Assembly (NCBI RefSeq): GCF_001653795.1
Contig: NZ_CP011514.1
Location: 1,486,163 to 1,550,162 of the forward strand
Source: Mitsuaria sp. 7
GTDB lineage: Bacteria; Pseudomonadota; Gammaproteobacteria; Burkholderiales; Burkholderiaceae_C
DNA: 64,000 nt
Direction of reading: 5' to 3'
The notes below the pieces were generated by a model. That model saw only the letters and a list, made by a program, of their open reading frames with translations, was not told the DNA's origin and searched no databases. This document shows, one piece after another, positions 46,693-54,760 of the stretch; the first letter of the stretch is position 1, and each line of letters begins with the position of its first letter. Position numbers and translations under genes: made by a program.

Positions 46693-47358
46693 ATGCGGAT
46701 CCTCCTCGTCGAAGACGAAAAGCCCCTGGCCGACTGGCTGGTGAAGGCGCTTGGCCAGAACGACTTCGTGGTCGACTGGATCGACGATGGCCGGCTGGTG
46801 ATGAACCAGCTCGCCGCCACCCGCTACGACGCGATGATCCTGGACCTCGGGCTGCCCGGCCTGGGCGGCCACGAGGTGCTGGCCCGGCTGCGCGATGCCG
46901 ATTCGCGGGTGCCCGTGCTGGTGCTCACCGCACGCGACTCGCTGATGGAACGCGTCAGCACGCTGCACGAGGGCGCCGACGACTTCCTCGCCAAACCCTT
47001 CGAGCTGCAGGAACTCGAAGCCCGGCTGGTCGCGCTCATCCGCCGCTCCCGCGGCCGCGACCAGCCCCGCTTCGCCTGCGGCCCGCTGGTCTACGACGCG
47101 GCGTCCAAGCTCTTCACGCTGGACCGCGAACCGCTGGCGCTCTCGCCGCGCGAGCACGCGGTCCTGCGCACGCTGATCCAGCACAGCGGCGAGCCCCTGT
47201 CCAAGCAGGAGATCCTCGAGCGTCTGTTCTCCGACGAGCAGGACGTCCGGCCCGAAGCCGTCGAGGTCCTCGTCCACCGGCTGCGCCGCCGCATCGAGTC
47301 CGGCAAGGTCCGCATCACCACGCTGCGCGGCCTGGGCTACGTGCTGGAAGCGGCATGA
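46693..47358 (+). CDS. tctD: OmpR-family response regulator, TctD-like
   Basis: A 221-aa regulator: receiver domain with acidic pocket (LVEDE at 5-9), phosphoacceptor Asp51 in MILDLGLPG, and Lys near 102 in FLAKPFEL; then a winged-helix DNA-binding domain with LSPREHAVLRTLIQHSGEP and VEVLVHRLRRRIESG. It overlaps the kinase gene by four bases. The Bug protein and porin genes directly after the kinase suggest the TctD type, controlling carboxylate uptake. Confidence 0.85.
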   Translation: MRILLVEDEKPLADWLVKALGQNDFVVDWIDDGRLVMNQLAATRYDAMILDLGLPGLGGHEVLARLRDADSRVPVLVLTARDSLMERVSTLHEGADDFLAKPFELQELEARLVALIRRSRGRDQPRFACGPLVYDAASKLFTLDREPLALSPREHAVLRTLIQHSGEPLSKQEILERLFSDEQDVRPEAVEVLVHRLRRRIESGKVRITTLRGLGYVLEAA

Positions 47359-48902
47359 GCATCGCGGCCCCAGGGGCGTCCGCGGCGACCGACGCGTCGG
47401 GTGCCCCGGGGGCCTCGCGAACTCCCGCCATGCATGGCCTCGGCCTTCGCTGGCCCTCCTTGCCGACCCGCTGGCATCGTTTCAGCGTCCGCCGCACGCT
47501 TCTTGCGCTGGTGTTGCCGGTGATGCTGGCCGCCGTCGGCATCGAGCTGGCGCTGACCTGGGGCACCGCGCTGCAGGCTGCGAATTCCGCCTATGACCGC
47601 TCGCTGCTGGGCGCCATCAAGGCCATCGACAGCAACGTGTCGACCGAGACCGGCGGCCTGTCCGTCGAGATGCCATATCGGCTGCTGGAGTTCTTCGAGC
47701 TCACCGCCAGCGGCCAGGTCTTCTTCCGCGTCAGCACCGAGGACGGTCTCGTCGAGATCGGCAACGCCGGCCTGCCGCTGCCGGGACAGCCGCTGAAGAC
47801 CGGCGTGCCGCGCTTCATCGATGCCGAGTACTTCGGCGCCCCGGTCCGCGTGGGCGCCTGGGCCCGCGAGCTCGATCCCGAACGCCCCGGGCGGCGTCTG
47901 GTCATCCAGGTGGCCGAGAGCACCAATTCGCGCAATGCGTTCTCGCGTGCGCTGCTGATGCAGGCGATGTGGCGCGACCTGCTGACCGTGTCCATCGTCG
48001 CGGGCACGCTGGCGCTGGTGATCGGCTGGGCGCTGCGTCCGCTGGACCGGCTGCGGCGCGAAGTCGAGGCGCGCGCCGACGACGACTTGTCGCCCGTCGA
48101 CGAGACGGAGGTGCCCGCCGACGCCGCGCCGCTGGTGCGCGCGATCAACCACCACCTCGCCCGGCAGCGCGAGCTGATCGACGGCCGCCGGCGTTTCGTC
48201 GACGACGCCTCGCACCAACTGCGCACGCCGCTGGCGACCTTGGCGACGATGGTGGGCTACGCACGCCGGGAGCGCGACCCGGCACTGCTCACCGAGGCGC
48301 TGACCGCGCTCAAGGGCCAGATCGACGACACCGTGCGGCGCACCAACCAGATGCTGGCGCTGGCGCGCGCCGATACCGCGCCCGTGGCGATGACGCCGCT
48401 GGCGCTGGACCGCCTGGCCGATCGATGCGCGCGGGAGTCCTGGCCGCTCGCGCGGGAGCAGGGCATCGACCTCGGCTTCGATCACGCGGGCGGCGACATC
48501 ATCGTGCTGGGCCACGAAGGCCAGTTGCGCGAGGCGCTGCTGAACCTGCTGCACAACGCGCTGCGCTACACGCCGCGCGGCGGCGTGGTGACGCTGCAGG
48601 TCGGGGTGGATCGCAGCCACGGCGACACCGCCGTGATCCGCGTCGTCGACGACGGCCCCGGCATTCCCGCCGATGAGCGGCCCCGCGCGGGCGAGCGCTT
48701 CTTCCGCGGCAGCAATGTCGACCTGCCGGGCTCGGGCCTGGGCCTGGCGATCGTGCGGGCGATCGTCCGCCGTCACTTCGGCGAGATGGAGGTCGCCGCG
48801 GCGCGCCTCGACGCCGACGGGCTGGAGCGTGGTACCACCGTCACGCTGCGGCTGCCGCTGCGGGTCCCGACGGAAATTCCTTCCCCGCTGAAAGCCGGCT
48901 GA
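47355..48902 (+). CDS. tctE: Sensor histidine kinase, TctE-like
   Basis: A 515-aa kinase from the ATG overlapping the regulator stop. A first membrane helix (about 50-70), a periplasmic 2CSK_N-type domain (GLSVEMPYRLLEFFELTASG), a second helix (about 205-228) and a short linker come before the H-box FVDDASHQLRTPLATL (His287). The N-box (LLNLLHNALRY), G1 (VVDDGPGIP) and G2 (GSGLGLAIV) motifs are complete. This layout matches TctE/QseC kinases. The 30-residue Ala/Gly-rich start before the first helix is unusual. Confidence 0.88.
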   Translation: MSIAAPGASAATDASGAPGASRTPAMHGLGLRWPSLPTRWHRFSVRRTLLALVLPVMLAAVGIELALTWGTALQAANSAYDRSLLGAIKAIDSNVSTETGGLSVEMPYRLLEFFELTASGQVFFRVSTEDGLVEIGNAGLPLPGQPLKTGVPRFIDAEYFGAPVRVGAWARELDPERPGRRLVIQVAESTNSRNAFSRALLMQAMWRDLLTVSIVAGTLALVIGWALRPLDRLRREVEARADDDLSPVDETEVPADAAPLVRAINHHLARQRELIDGRRRFVDDASHQLRTPLATLATMVGYARRERDPALLTEALTALKGQIDDTVRRTNQMLALARADTAPVAMTPLALDRLADRCARESWPLAREQGIDLGFDHAGGDIIVLGHEGQLREALLNLLHNALRYTPRGGVVTLQVGVDRSHGDTAVIRVVDDGPGIPADERPRAGERFFRGSNVDLPGSGLGLAIVRAIVRRHFGEMEVAAARLDADGLERGTTVTLRLPLRVPTEIPSPLKAG

Positions 48903-48905
48903 AAG
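48888..48905 (+). promoter_or_regulatory. Direct repeat with 11-base period before the Bug gene
   Basis: CTGAAAG-CCGG-CTGAAAG is a seven-base direct repeat with an 11-base period, the spacing typical of OmpR-family regulator sites. It overlaps the end of the kinase gene, about 125 bases before the solute-binding protein gene. GAAAGC-GCC-GCTTTC overlaps its second half as an inverted repeat. A role as the TctD-like operator is inferred. Confidence 0.4.
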
Positions 48906-49028
48906 CGCCGCTTTCCTAGAGTCGCGGCAAGCAGGTGGCGGGCGACCGCGCGGGCCTGCCGACGAAGCGCCACGGGGCGCGATCGGCGGCGGCCGGCGGC
49001 GACACAGATCACCGCGAGGAGACAAGAC

Positions 49029-50147
49029 ATGGAATCGATCTCGACCTTTCGGGCGGGTTGGCGTTCGGCTGTCCGGACAGGGGCGGCGCGGATCCGGGCC
49101 ACCCGGCCTTGCGCGGCGGCCCTCATCGCGACCGTCTGGCTGGGCGTGCTCCCCGGTGCGTGGGCGCAGCCGGGCCGCAATGCCTCGACACCCGCGATGC
49201 CACCAGTGATTGCGCCCGCGACGGCCTCGTTGCCCGGCGGCGACGCCGCGCCCGAATGCATCGCCCCGGCCAAGCCCGGCGGCGGCTTCGACCAGAGCTG
49301 CAAGCTCGCGCAGGCTGCGTTCCAGCAGGCGGGCCTGACGACGACGCCGATGCGCATCAGCTACATGCCGGGCGGCGTCGGCGCGATCGCCTTCGACCAG
49401 ATCGTCACGCGCCGCCCCGCCGAGCCGCGCACGCTGGTGGCCTTCTCCAGCGGCTCGCTGCTGAACCTCTCGCACGGCCGCTTCGGCAAGCGCAGCGTCG
49501 ACGACGTGCGCTGGGTCGCCGCCGTCGGCGTCGACTACGGCGTGGTCCTGGTCGGCCGGCAGGCGCCGTGGAAGACGCTGCCCGAACTGCTGGTCGCGCT
49601 CAAGGCGGATCCCAACCGGATCAGCTTCGCCGCCGGCGGCACCATCGGCAGCCAGGACTGGGTCAAGTCGGCGCTGGTCGCCGGGGCCGGCGGCGTGGAC
49701 CACAAGGCGATGCGTTTCGTCGCCTTCGAAGGCGGCGGCGAGGCCATCGCCGCGCTCAAGGGCGGCCACGTCCAGGTCTACATGGGCGACGCCTCGGAGG
49801 TCTTCGACAAGCTCGGCCCGAACAGCCCGTTCCGTGCGCTGGCGGTGCTCTCCGACCAGCGACTGCCCGGACCGCTGTCCGGCGTGCCGACGGCGCGCGA
49901 GCAGGGCGTCGACATCGTGTGGCCCGCGATCCGCGGTTTCTATGTCGGACCGAAGGTGTCCGACGGCGACGTCGCCGCGTGGACCGCCACCTTCGAGCGC
50001 CTGATGGCCGCGCCGGCCTTCGGCGAGGTCCGCGCGCGACACGGCCTGTTCCCGCTCGCACTCACCGGTGCGGCGCTGCGCGCGGTCATCGACCGTCAGA
50101 ACCGCGAGTACGTCGAACTCGCCACGCGCTTCGGCCTCAGACGCTGA
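49029..50147 (+). CDS. Bug/TctC-family tricarboxylate solute-binding protein
   Basis: A 372-aa exported protein. The signal peptide ends near residue 47 (LPGAWAQ). The Bug fold is shown by AKPGGGFDQSCKLAQ (ligand loop near 80), SYMPGGVGAIAFDQI, FSSGSLLNLSHGRFG and ISFAAGGTIGSQDWV. Such periplasmic proteins bind carboxylates for TctAB transporters, but no TctA or TctB gene is here. The segment before the first strand is longer than usual. GGAG lies upstream of the ATG. Confidence 0.85.
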   Translation: MESISTFRAGWRSAVRTGAARIRATRPCAAALIATVWLGVLPGAWAQPGRNASTPAMPPVIAPATASLPGGDAAPECIAPAKPGGGFDQSCKLAQAAFQQAGLTTTPMRISYMPGGVGAIAFDQIVTRRPAEPRTLVAFSSGSLLNLSHGRFGKRSVDDVRWVAAVGVDYGVVLVGRQAPWKTLPELLVALKADPNRISFAAGGTIGSQDWVKSALVAGAGGVDHKAMRFVAFEGGGEAIAALKGGHVQVYMGDASEVFDKLGPNSPFRALAVLSDQRLPGPLSGVPTAREQGVDIVWPAIRGFYVGPKVSDGDVAAWTATFERLMAAPAFGEVRARHGLFPLALTGAALRAVIDRQNREYVELATRFGLRR

Positions 50148-50284
50148 GCGCGCCGACGAACCGGTCCCGCGTCCGCTTCCGTTCCCGCTTCCCGCTCATC
50201 CGACTCACCGAACCGCGGTCCTCGACCAGGAGGACCGCGGGAGCCCCTGCGCCCGGATTTTTCAACCACAACAAGGAGACTCCC

Positions 50285-51418
50285 TTGACACCCTCCCGCC
50301 ACACCGCGATCCGACAGACCACGATCCGACAGACCACGACCCGACAGACCACGACCCGACTGAACACCCTGTGCGCCGCCGGCCTGCTGGCCCTGTGCGC
50401 CGCGCCGTCCGCCTTCGCGCAGAGCAGCGTCACCGTCTATGGCATCGCCGACGTCCTGCTGGAATACCGCGACCACATGAACGCCGCCGGCGACCACCGG
50501 TTCGGCGTGACTTCGGGCGGCATGAACACTTCGCGCTGGGGCCTGCGCGGCGCCGAGGACCTCGGCGGCGGCCTGAAGGCCGTGTTCCAGCTCGAGGCCG
50601 AGGTCGCCTTCGACACCGGCATGGCCGGCTCGTCGTACTGGGGCCGCCAGGCCAACGTCGGGCTGGAGGGCGACTTCGGCCGCGTCGTCGCCGGACGCTC
50701 GTACACGACCACCTACGACTTCCTGCTGCCCTTCGACCCGATGGGCTACGCGCCGTTCTATTCGTGGGCCACCTCCGGCGGCCAGATCGCGACGCTGCCG
50801 CGCAAGGACGGGATGATCACGGGCATGTCCAACCTGATCAAGTACCAGGGAACCTTCGGCCCGGTGAAGGTCGGCGCGACCTACGCGCTGGGCGAGGTGA
50901 CGGGCTCCGACTCGGCGGGCCGCTTCTTCGCACTGGCGGGCGCGTACACGGCGGGACCGTTCTCGGCGACGCTGGTCGTGGACCAGCGCAACGGCGCGAC
51001 CATCGCCGCCAACGGCCGCTACGACAAGGAGAAGGCGCTGCACTGGGCCGCCTCCTACGACTGGAAGCCGGTCAAGCTGTTCCTGGCGCAGCGCGTCTAC
51101 AAGAAGGAGTTGGCCGTCGGCGGCGCGGACGCGAAGAGCACGATGACCTGGCTGGGCGCGACCTGGCAGGCGACGCCCGCGCTGAGCATCACGCCGGCCG
51201 TGTACTTCCAGAACATCTCCAGCGGCGCCAGCGGTACCGACGATCCCAAGCTCTACGCCTTGCGCGCCAAGTACGAGCTGTCCAAGCGCACCAGCCTCTA
51301 CGCGGTCACCTCGACGGCGAAGTCCGGCAGCGGCGGCCTGGTCAGCGTCTCGCGCGACGACAACGGCTTCGCGGACTCTCAGTCCAGCGTCGGCGTGGGC
51401 ATTCAGCACCGGTTCTGA
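50285..51418 (+). CDS. Gram-negative porin (type 4 trimeric)
   Basis: A 377-aa porin starting at TTG 50285, with AAGGAG seven bases before it. The signal peptide has a strange basic, Thr-rich n-region made of tandem RQTTI/RQTTT units, then LNTLCAAGLLALCAAPSAFAQ. The mature barrel starts SSVTVYGIADVLLEYRDH, includes SRWGLRGAEDLGGGLKAVFQ and ends in the aromatic QHRF expected for outer-membrane insertion. It follows the Bug gene by 137 bases and probably passes the same substrates. Confidence 0.88.
   Translation: MTPSRHTAIRQTTIRQTTTRQTTTRLNTLCAAGLLALCAAPSAFAQSSVTVYGIADVLLEYRDHMNAAGDHRFGVTSGGMNTSRWGLRGAEDLGGGLKAVFQLEAEVAFDTGMAGSSYWGRQANVGLEGDFGRVVAGRSYTTTYDFLLPFDPMGYAPFYSWATSGGQIATLPRKDGMITGMSNLIKYQGTFGPVKVGATYALGEVTGSDSAGRFFALAGAYTAGPFSATLVVDQRNGATIAANGRYDKEKALHWAASYDWKPVKLFLAQRVYKKELAVGGADAKSTMTWLGATWQATPALSITPAVYFQNISSGASGTDDPKLYALRAKYELSKRTSLYAVTSTAKSGSGGLVSVSRDDNGFADSQSSVGVGIQHRF
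50309..50365. repeat. 15-base tandem repeats in the porin signal sequence
   Basis: Three near-identical 15-base units of AT/AC-CCGACAGACCACG followed by a diverged fourth encode repeated Arg-Gln-Thr-Thr-Ile/Thr in the signal peptide. Units are in frame, so slippage would change the n-region length by five residues without disrupting the barrel. Confidence 0.75.
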
Positions 51419-51443
51419 CCGGCCGGGTCCGCTCCCCGCGGCG

Positions 51444-52103
51444 TCAGCCCGCCGCGGGCGTGTCCGGCACGACGATGGATTCCCCGATCGCGTAGAACTG
51501 GCCGCCCGCGATGTAGTGCAGCGTGCGCAGCTCGGGCGGCGCGGACTCGAAGTGCCAATGCCCGTCGCTGAACACGCGGGCATCGGCCCAGGCGGCGACC
51601 ACCTCGCCGATGAACAGGTCGTAGATCCACTGGTTGCGGGGCTCGGGCAAGACCCGGCACACCAGCCACGCGGCGCAGCCGTTGACCAGCGGGACGGGAC
51701 CCGCGGCGGTGTCGCCCGCGCCCGAAGCGCCACCTGCGTCGACGGGAAGCTCGACATCGATCAGCCTCGCCCCCGCGTGGGCGATCTTCTCCGGGTCCTG
51801 GTGCAGGCTGCGGTTGCCGAGCCGGTGCGTCAGCCCGGCCTGCGCGGCGGTCGGCACCTGCAGCACGAAGAAGCCGCTGGCTTCGACCAGTTCGCGGGTG
51901 CGCGTGGCCTTGTCGAGCACCACCGTCACCTTGGGCGGCAGGAAGTCCAGCGCGCAGGACCAGGCCGCGGCCATCGCGTTGCGTACGCCGCCGTGCGCGG
52001 CGGAGACCAGCACCGTCGGTCCGTGATTGAGGAGCCGGTAGGCCTTGTTCAGCGGGACCGGCGCGACGTGGTCGTTCAGGCGCTCATTCAGGGGCGTGTT
52101 CAT
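51444..52103 (-). CDS. Flavin reductase-like FMN-binding protein
   Basis: A 219-aa protein with the split-barrel flavin reductase pattern: PTVLVSAAHGGVRNAMAAAW, PPKVTVVLDKATRTRELVEA, FVLQVPTAAQAGLTHRLG, then NQWIYDLFIGEVVAAWADA. The ATG at 52103 is used; another is four codons upstream. Such proteins bind FMN and supply reduced flavin, or act on their own substrates. A perfect 8-base stem (51435-51458) lies at the junction with the convergent porin. Confidence 0.8.
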   Translation of the reverse strand: MNTPLNERLNDHVAPVPLNKAYRLLNHGPTVLVSAAHGGVRNAMAAAWSCALDFLPPKVTVVLDKATRTRELVEASGFFVLQVPTAAQAGLTHRLGNRSLHQDPEKIAHAGARLIDVELPVDAGGASGAGDTAAGPVPLVNGCAAWLVCRVLPEPRNQWIYDLFIGEVVAAWADARVFSDGHWHFESAPPELRTLHYIAGGQFYAIGESIVVPDTPAAG

Positions 52104-52153
52104 GGCGGCGACCATTGTGACGGCGGTCGCCGGATCGTGCTTCAAGGCGGAGT

Positions 52154-54640
52154 TCAGACCGGCGCCGGCGGCGAGGTCTGGCCGGGCAGCAGGCCCTCGG
52201 CGCGCAGCCGCGACAGCACGGCGAAGAGCAGCTCGCTCTTGATGCCGTAGGCCGCGCGCGGCGAGTTCACGAAGCCCGACGCGTTGAGCACCAGGTTGGT
52301 CCCGTCCACGCCGTCGAGCTGCACGTTCGGCGCGGGCGTCGCCAGCACGCCGCCGTGCGCCTGGAAGGCTTCGAGCACCAGCGCCTTCACGCGGTCGGTG
52401 TCGGTGGCCAGCGGCATCGGCAGCTTGAACTGCACCATGCCGAGCGACTCGCCGTAGGTCACGTTGCGCACGATCTTGGTGATGAACTCGGAGTTCGGCA
52501 CGATGACCGTCGAGCGGTCGCCCATCTGGATCTCCGTGGCCCGCACGCTGATGCGGCGGATGTCGCCCTCGACGCCGGACAGCGAGACCCAGTCGCCCAC
52601 CTTCACCGGCCGCTCGGCCAGCAGGATCAGGCCGGAGACGAAGTTCTGCACGATGGACTGCAAGCCGAAGCCGATGCCCACCGACAGCGCGCTGGCGACC
52701 CAGGCCACGCTCTGCAGGCTGAAGCCGACGGCGGTCAGCGCCGCGGCGATCGCGGCCACGGTGCCGACGTAGCCGAACAGCGTCGTGGTCGACGAGCGCA
52801 TGCCGACGTCCATGCGCGTGGTCGGCATGTAGCGCTCGGACAGCCAGCCCTTGAGCAGTCTCACGGCGGCCAGCCCGACGAAGAGGACGGCCAGGGCCTG
52901 CAGCAGCTTGATCGGATTGAGCTCCAGCGTGCCGATGGTGAGCCCGTCCTGCAGGCTGCCGGAGCGGCGCACCAGATCCATCGGTCCTTCGCCGTACGGC
53001 GCGAGCAGCAGCAGGAGCGCGAAGAAGGCGATCGACACGCGGCAGACGGCGGACAGCAGCAGGGCGGTCTGCTCGCGCGTGCGCGGCGGGGCGGGGCCGT
53101 CGTCGCCGGAGGAGGCGGCGGTGCCAGGTCTTGCGCCCGCGTTGCCCTTGCCGTCGTTCTTCCCATCCCCCGGGGTTGCGACGGGCGAAGGGGCCAGCAA
53201 GGTCATGAAGAGGTCGTCGACCAGCACGGTCAGCAGGTAGGCGCCGCCCAGCACGATCAACCCCCACACCACCTGGTTCAGCACGAACATCGCCAGCGAC
53301 ACGAAGCCGGTGAGCAGCGCCAGGGAGGCACCGACCAGCGTCAGCCACGAGGCGGCGCGCAGCACCGACAACCACAGCGGGCGGATCGTGAGCGCGGGAT
53401 GCGCGCCCGTGCCGGCGTCGTCGGCGTCCGCCTTGTCCTCCGGCGCACCGGTGTGGCGCCGCAGCTGCGCGATGGCCAGGCCCAGCACCGCGACGAAGGT
53501 CAGCGACGCCAGCGTCTGCACGGCGCCGCTCGCGGCCACGCTCAGATCCAGGGTCGCCGCGGTCCGGGACGACAACCAGCCCAGCACGACGGCGGCCGCG
53601 AGCGTGCGCGGCAGCCAGGCCAGCCGCAGGGCGGCCGCGTCGGGCACCGGCAGCAGACGCCACGAGGGCTTGCGCGCCATCAGCAGCGCGGACCCGAGGC
53701 CGGCGATGAAGCCGCCGAACCAGACGATCATCTCGGCGGTGTCCAGCCATTGCGCGAGCGAGTCCGGACCGTCCGGCGCGCCCTCGACCAGGCTGGCCGT
53801 CAGGGTCAGCACCAGGCCGTGCGCGATCAGGCCGGGCCGCAGCGTGCGCAGGATCACCTCGCTGACCGCGAACAGCGATCGGCGCAGGCGCCCCGGCGGC
53901 AGGCGCGTCGCGCACAGGCGTGCGGTCAGGCGACGGGCGCCCAGGCACAGGAGCAGCCACGCCGCCACCGCGGCGACGAAGGTGATCCAGGCGGTGGTCG
54001 GCACCGTGGTCCACAGCGCACCGAGTTCAACCCCGAATACGCGGGCGCGTTCGACGTCCGCCGCGCCGTCGGTGCGCAGCGAGCGCCAGAAGCCCGACTG
54101 CAGGAACGACGGCACGCGCTCGCCGAGCCGCGCGCTCAACTGCAGCCGCTGCGCGGCTGTCGCATGGCGCAGCGTGCCCTCGGCCTGACCCTTCAGGTCG
54201 TTCGCCACCTTGATCTGCCCGTCGATCGTGGCGACCTCGCGACCCAGCTGCGCACGCAACTGCGCCACTTCAGGCGTCTCCTTGACATCGGCCTGCGGCG
54301 CGCCGAGCTGCGCCAGCCGGTTCTTGGCATCGTCCAGCCTCGGCTGCAGGGCGGAGACCGCCTGGTCGAGTCGGGACTGCACCCGCTCGACCTTGTCCTT
54401 GATGCCGCCCAGGTCCTCGGTCGTCAATTCCTTGCCCGGCTTGGGCTGGGTCGCCTTGAGTTCCGTGCGGGCGGCGTCGAGCAGTTTCGCTGGGTCGGTC
54501 GACTCCGGCGCCGGGTCTTGCGCGTGGGCGGGCAGCGCCGCGAACGCCGTGAATGCCGGGATGGCCGCCGCGGCGACGCACAGCAGCCAGGTCGCGAAGA
54601 TCCGCGACACGCCCACGGTCAGGTCCTTGATCCGTCGCAT
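52154..54640 (-). CDS. Large MscS-family mechanosensitive channel (DUF3772 type)
   Basis: An 828-aa membrane protein. A signal-like N-terminus and a helical periplasmic domain (DUF3772-type, 40-190, many Gln/Lys/Leu) are followed by about ten hydrophobic segments. The C-terminal MscS pore and beta domain are clear: VASALSVGIGFGLQSIVQNF, VKVGDWVSLSGVEGDIRRIS and STVIVPNSEFITKIVRN. It releases solutes on osmotic downshock. A Gly/Ala/Asp-rich loop lies near residue 500. It is divergent from the CHAT protein gene. Confidence 0.88.
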   Translation of the reverse strand: MRRIKDLTVGVSRIFATWLLCVAAAAIPAFTAFAALPAHAQDPAPESTDPAKLLDAARTELKATQPKPGKELTTEDLGGIKDKVERVQSRLDQAVSALQPRLDDAKNRLAQLGAPQADVKETPEVAQLRAQLGREVATIDGQIKVANDLKGQAEGTLRHATAAQRLQLSARLGERVPSFLQSGFWRSLRTDGAADVERARVFGVELGALWTTVPTTAWITFVAAVAAWLLLCLGARRLTARLCATRLPPGRLRRSLFAVSEVILRTLRPGLIAHGLVLTLTASLVEGAPDGPDSLAQWLDTAEMIVWFGGFIAGLGSALLMARKPSWRLLPVPDAAALRLAWLPRTLAAAVVLGWLSSRTAATLDLSVAASGAVQTLASLTFVAVLGLAIAQLRRHTGAPEDKADADDAGTGAHPALTIRPLWLSVLRAASWLTLVGASLALLTGFVSLAMFVLNQVVWGLIVLGGAYLLTVLVDDLFMTLLAPSPVATPGDGKNDGKGNAGARPGTAASSGDDGPAPPRTREQTALLLSAVCRVSIAFFALLLLLAPYGEGPMDLVRRSGSLQDGLTIGTLELNPIKLLQALAVLFVGLAAVRLLKGWLSERYMPTTRMDVGMRSSTTTLFGYVGTVAAIAAALTAVGFSLQSVAWVASALSVGIGFGLQSIVQNFVSGLILLAERPVKVGDWVSLSGVEGDIRRISVRATEIQMGDRSTVIVPNSEFITKIVRNVTYGESLGMVQFKLPMPLATDTDRVKALVLEAFQAHGGVLATPAPNVQLDGVDGTNLVLNASGFVNSPRAAYGIKSELLFAVLSRLRAEGLLPGQTSPPAPV

Positions 54641-54760
54641 CTTGAGTCGTGCGTGAGTCGTCAGTGAAGGTGCGCCAGGAGGGCAATCCGTCTGCCCGGT
54701 TGAACGTTTCGCTACATCGCATGAAAAACCCGGGAGGGCGGACGATCGTCAAGGAGGAGG

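Noticed and set aside
47337..50042. A 901-codon minus-strand frame opposite the tctE-like kinase and Bug genes
   Set aside because: It mirrors codon bias of the real genes and gives Arg/Ala/His-rich low-complexity protein without motifs.
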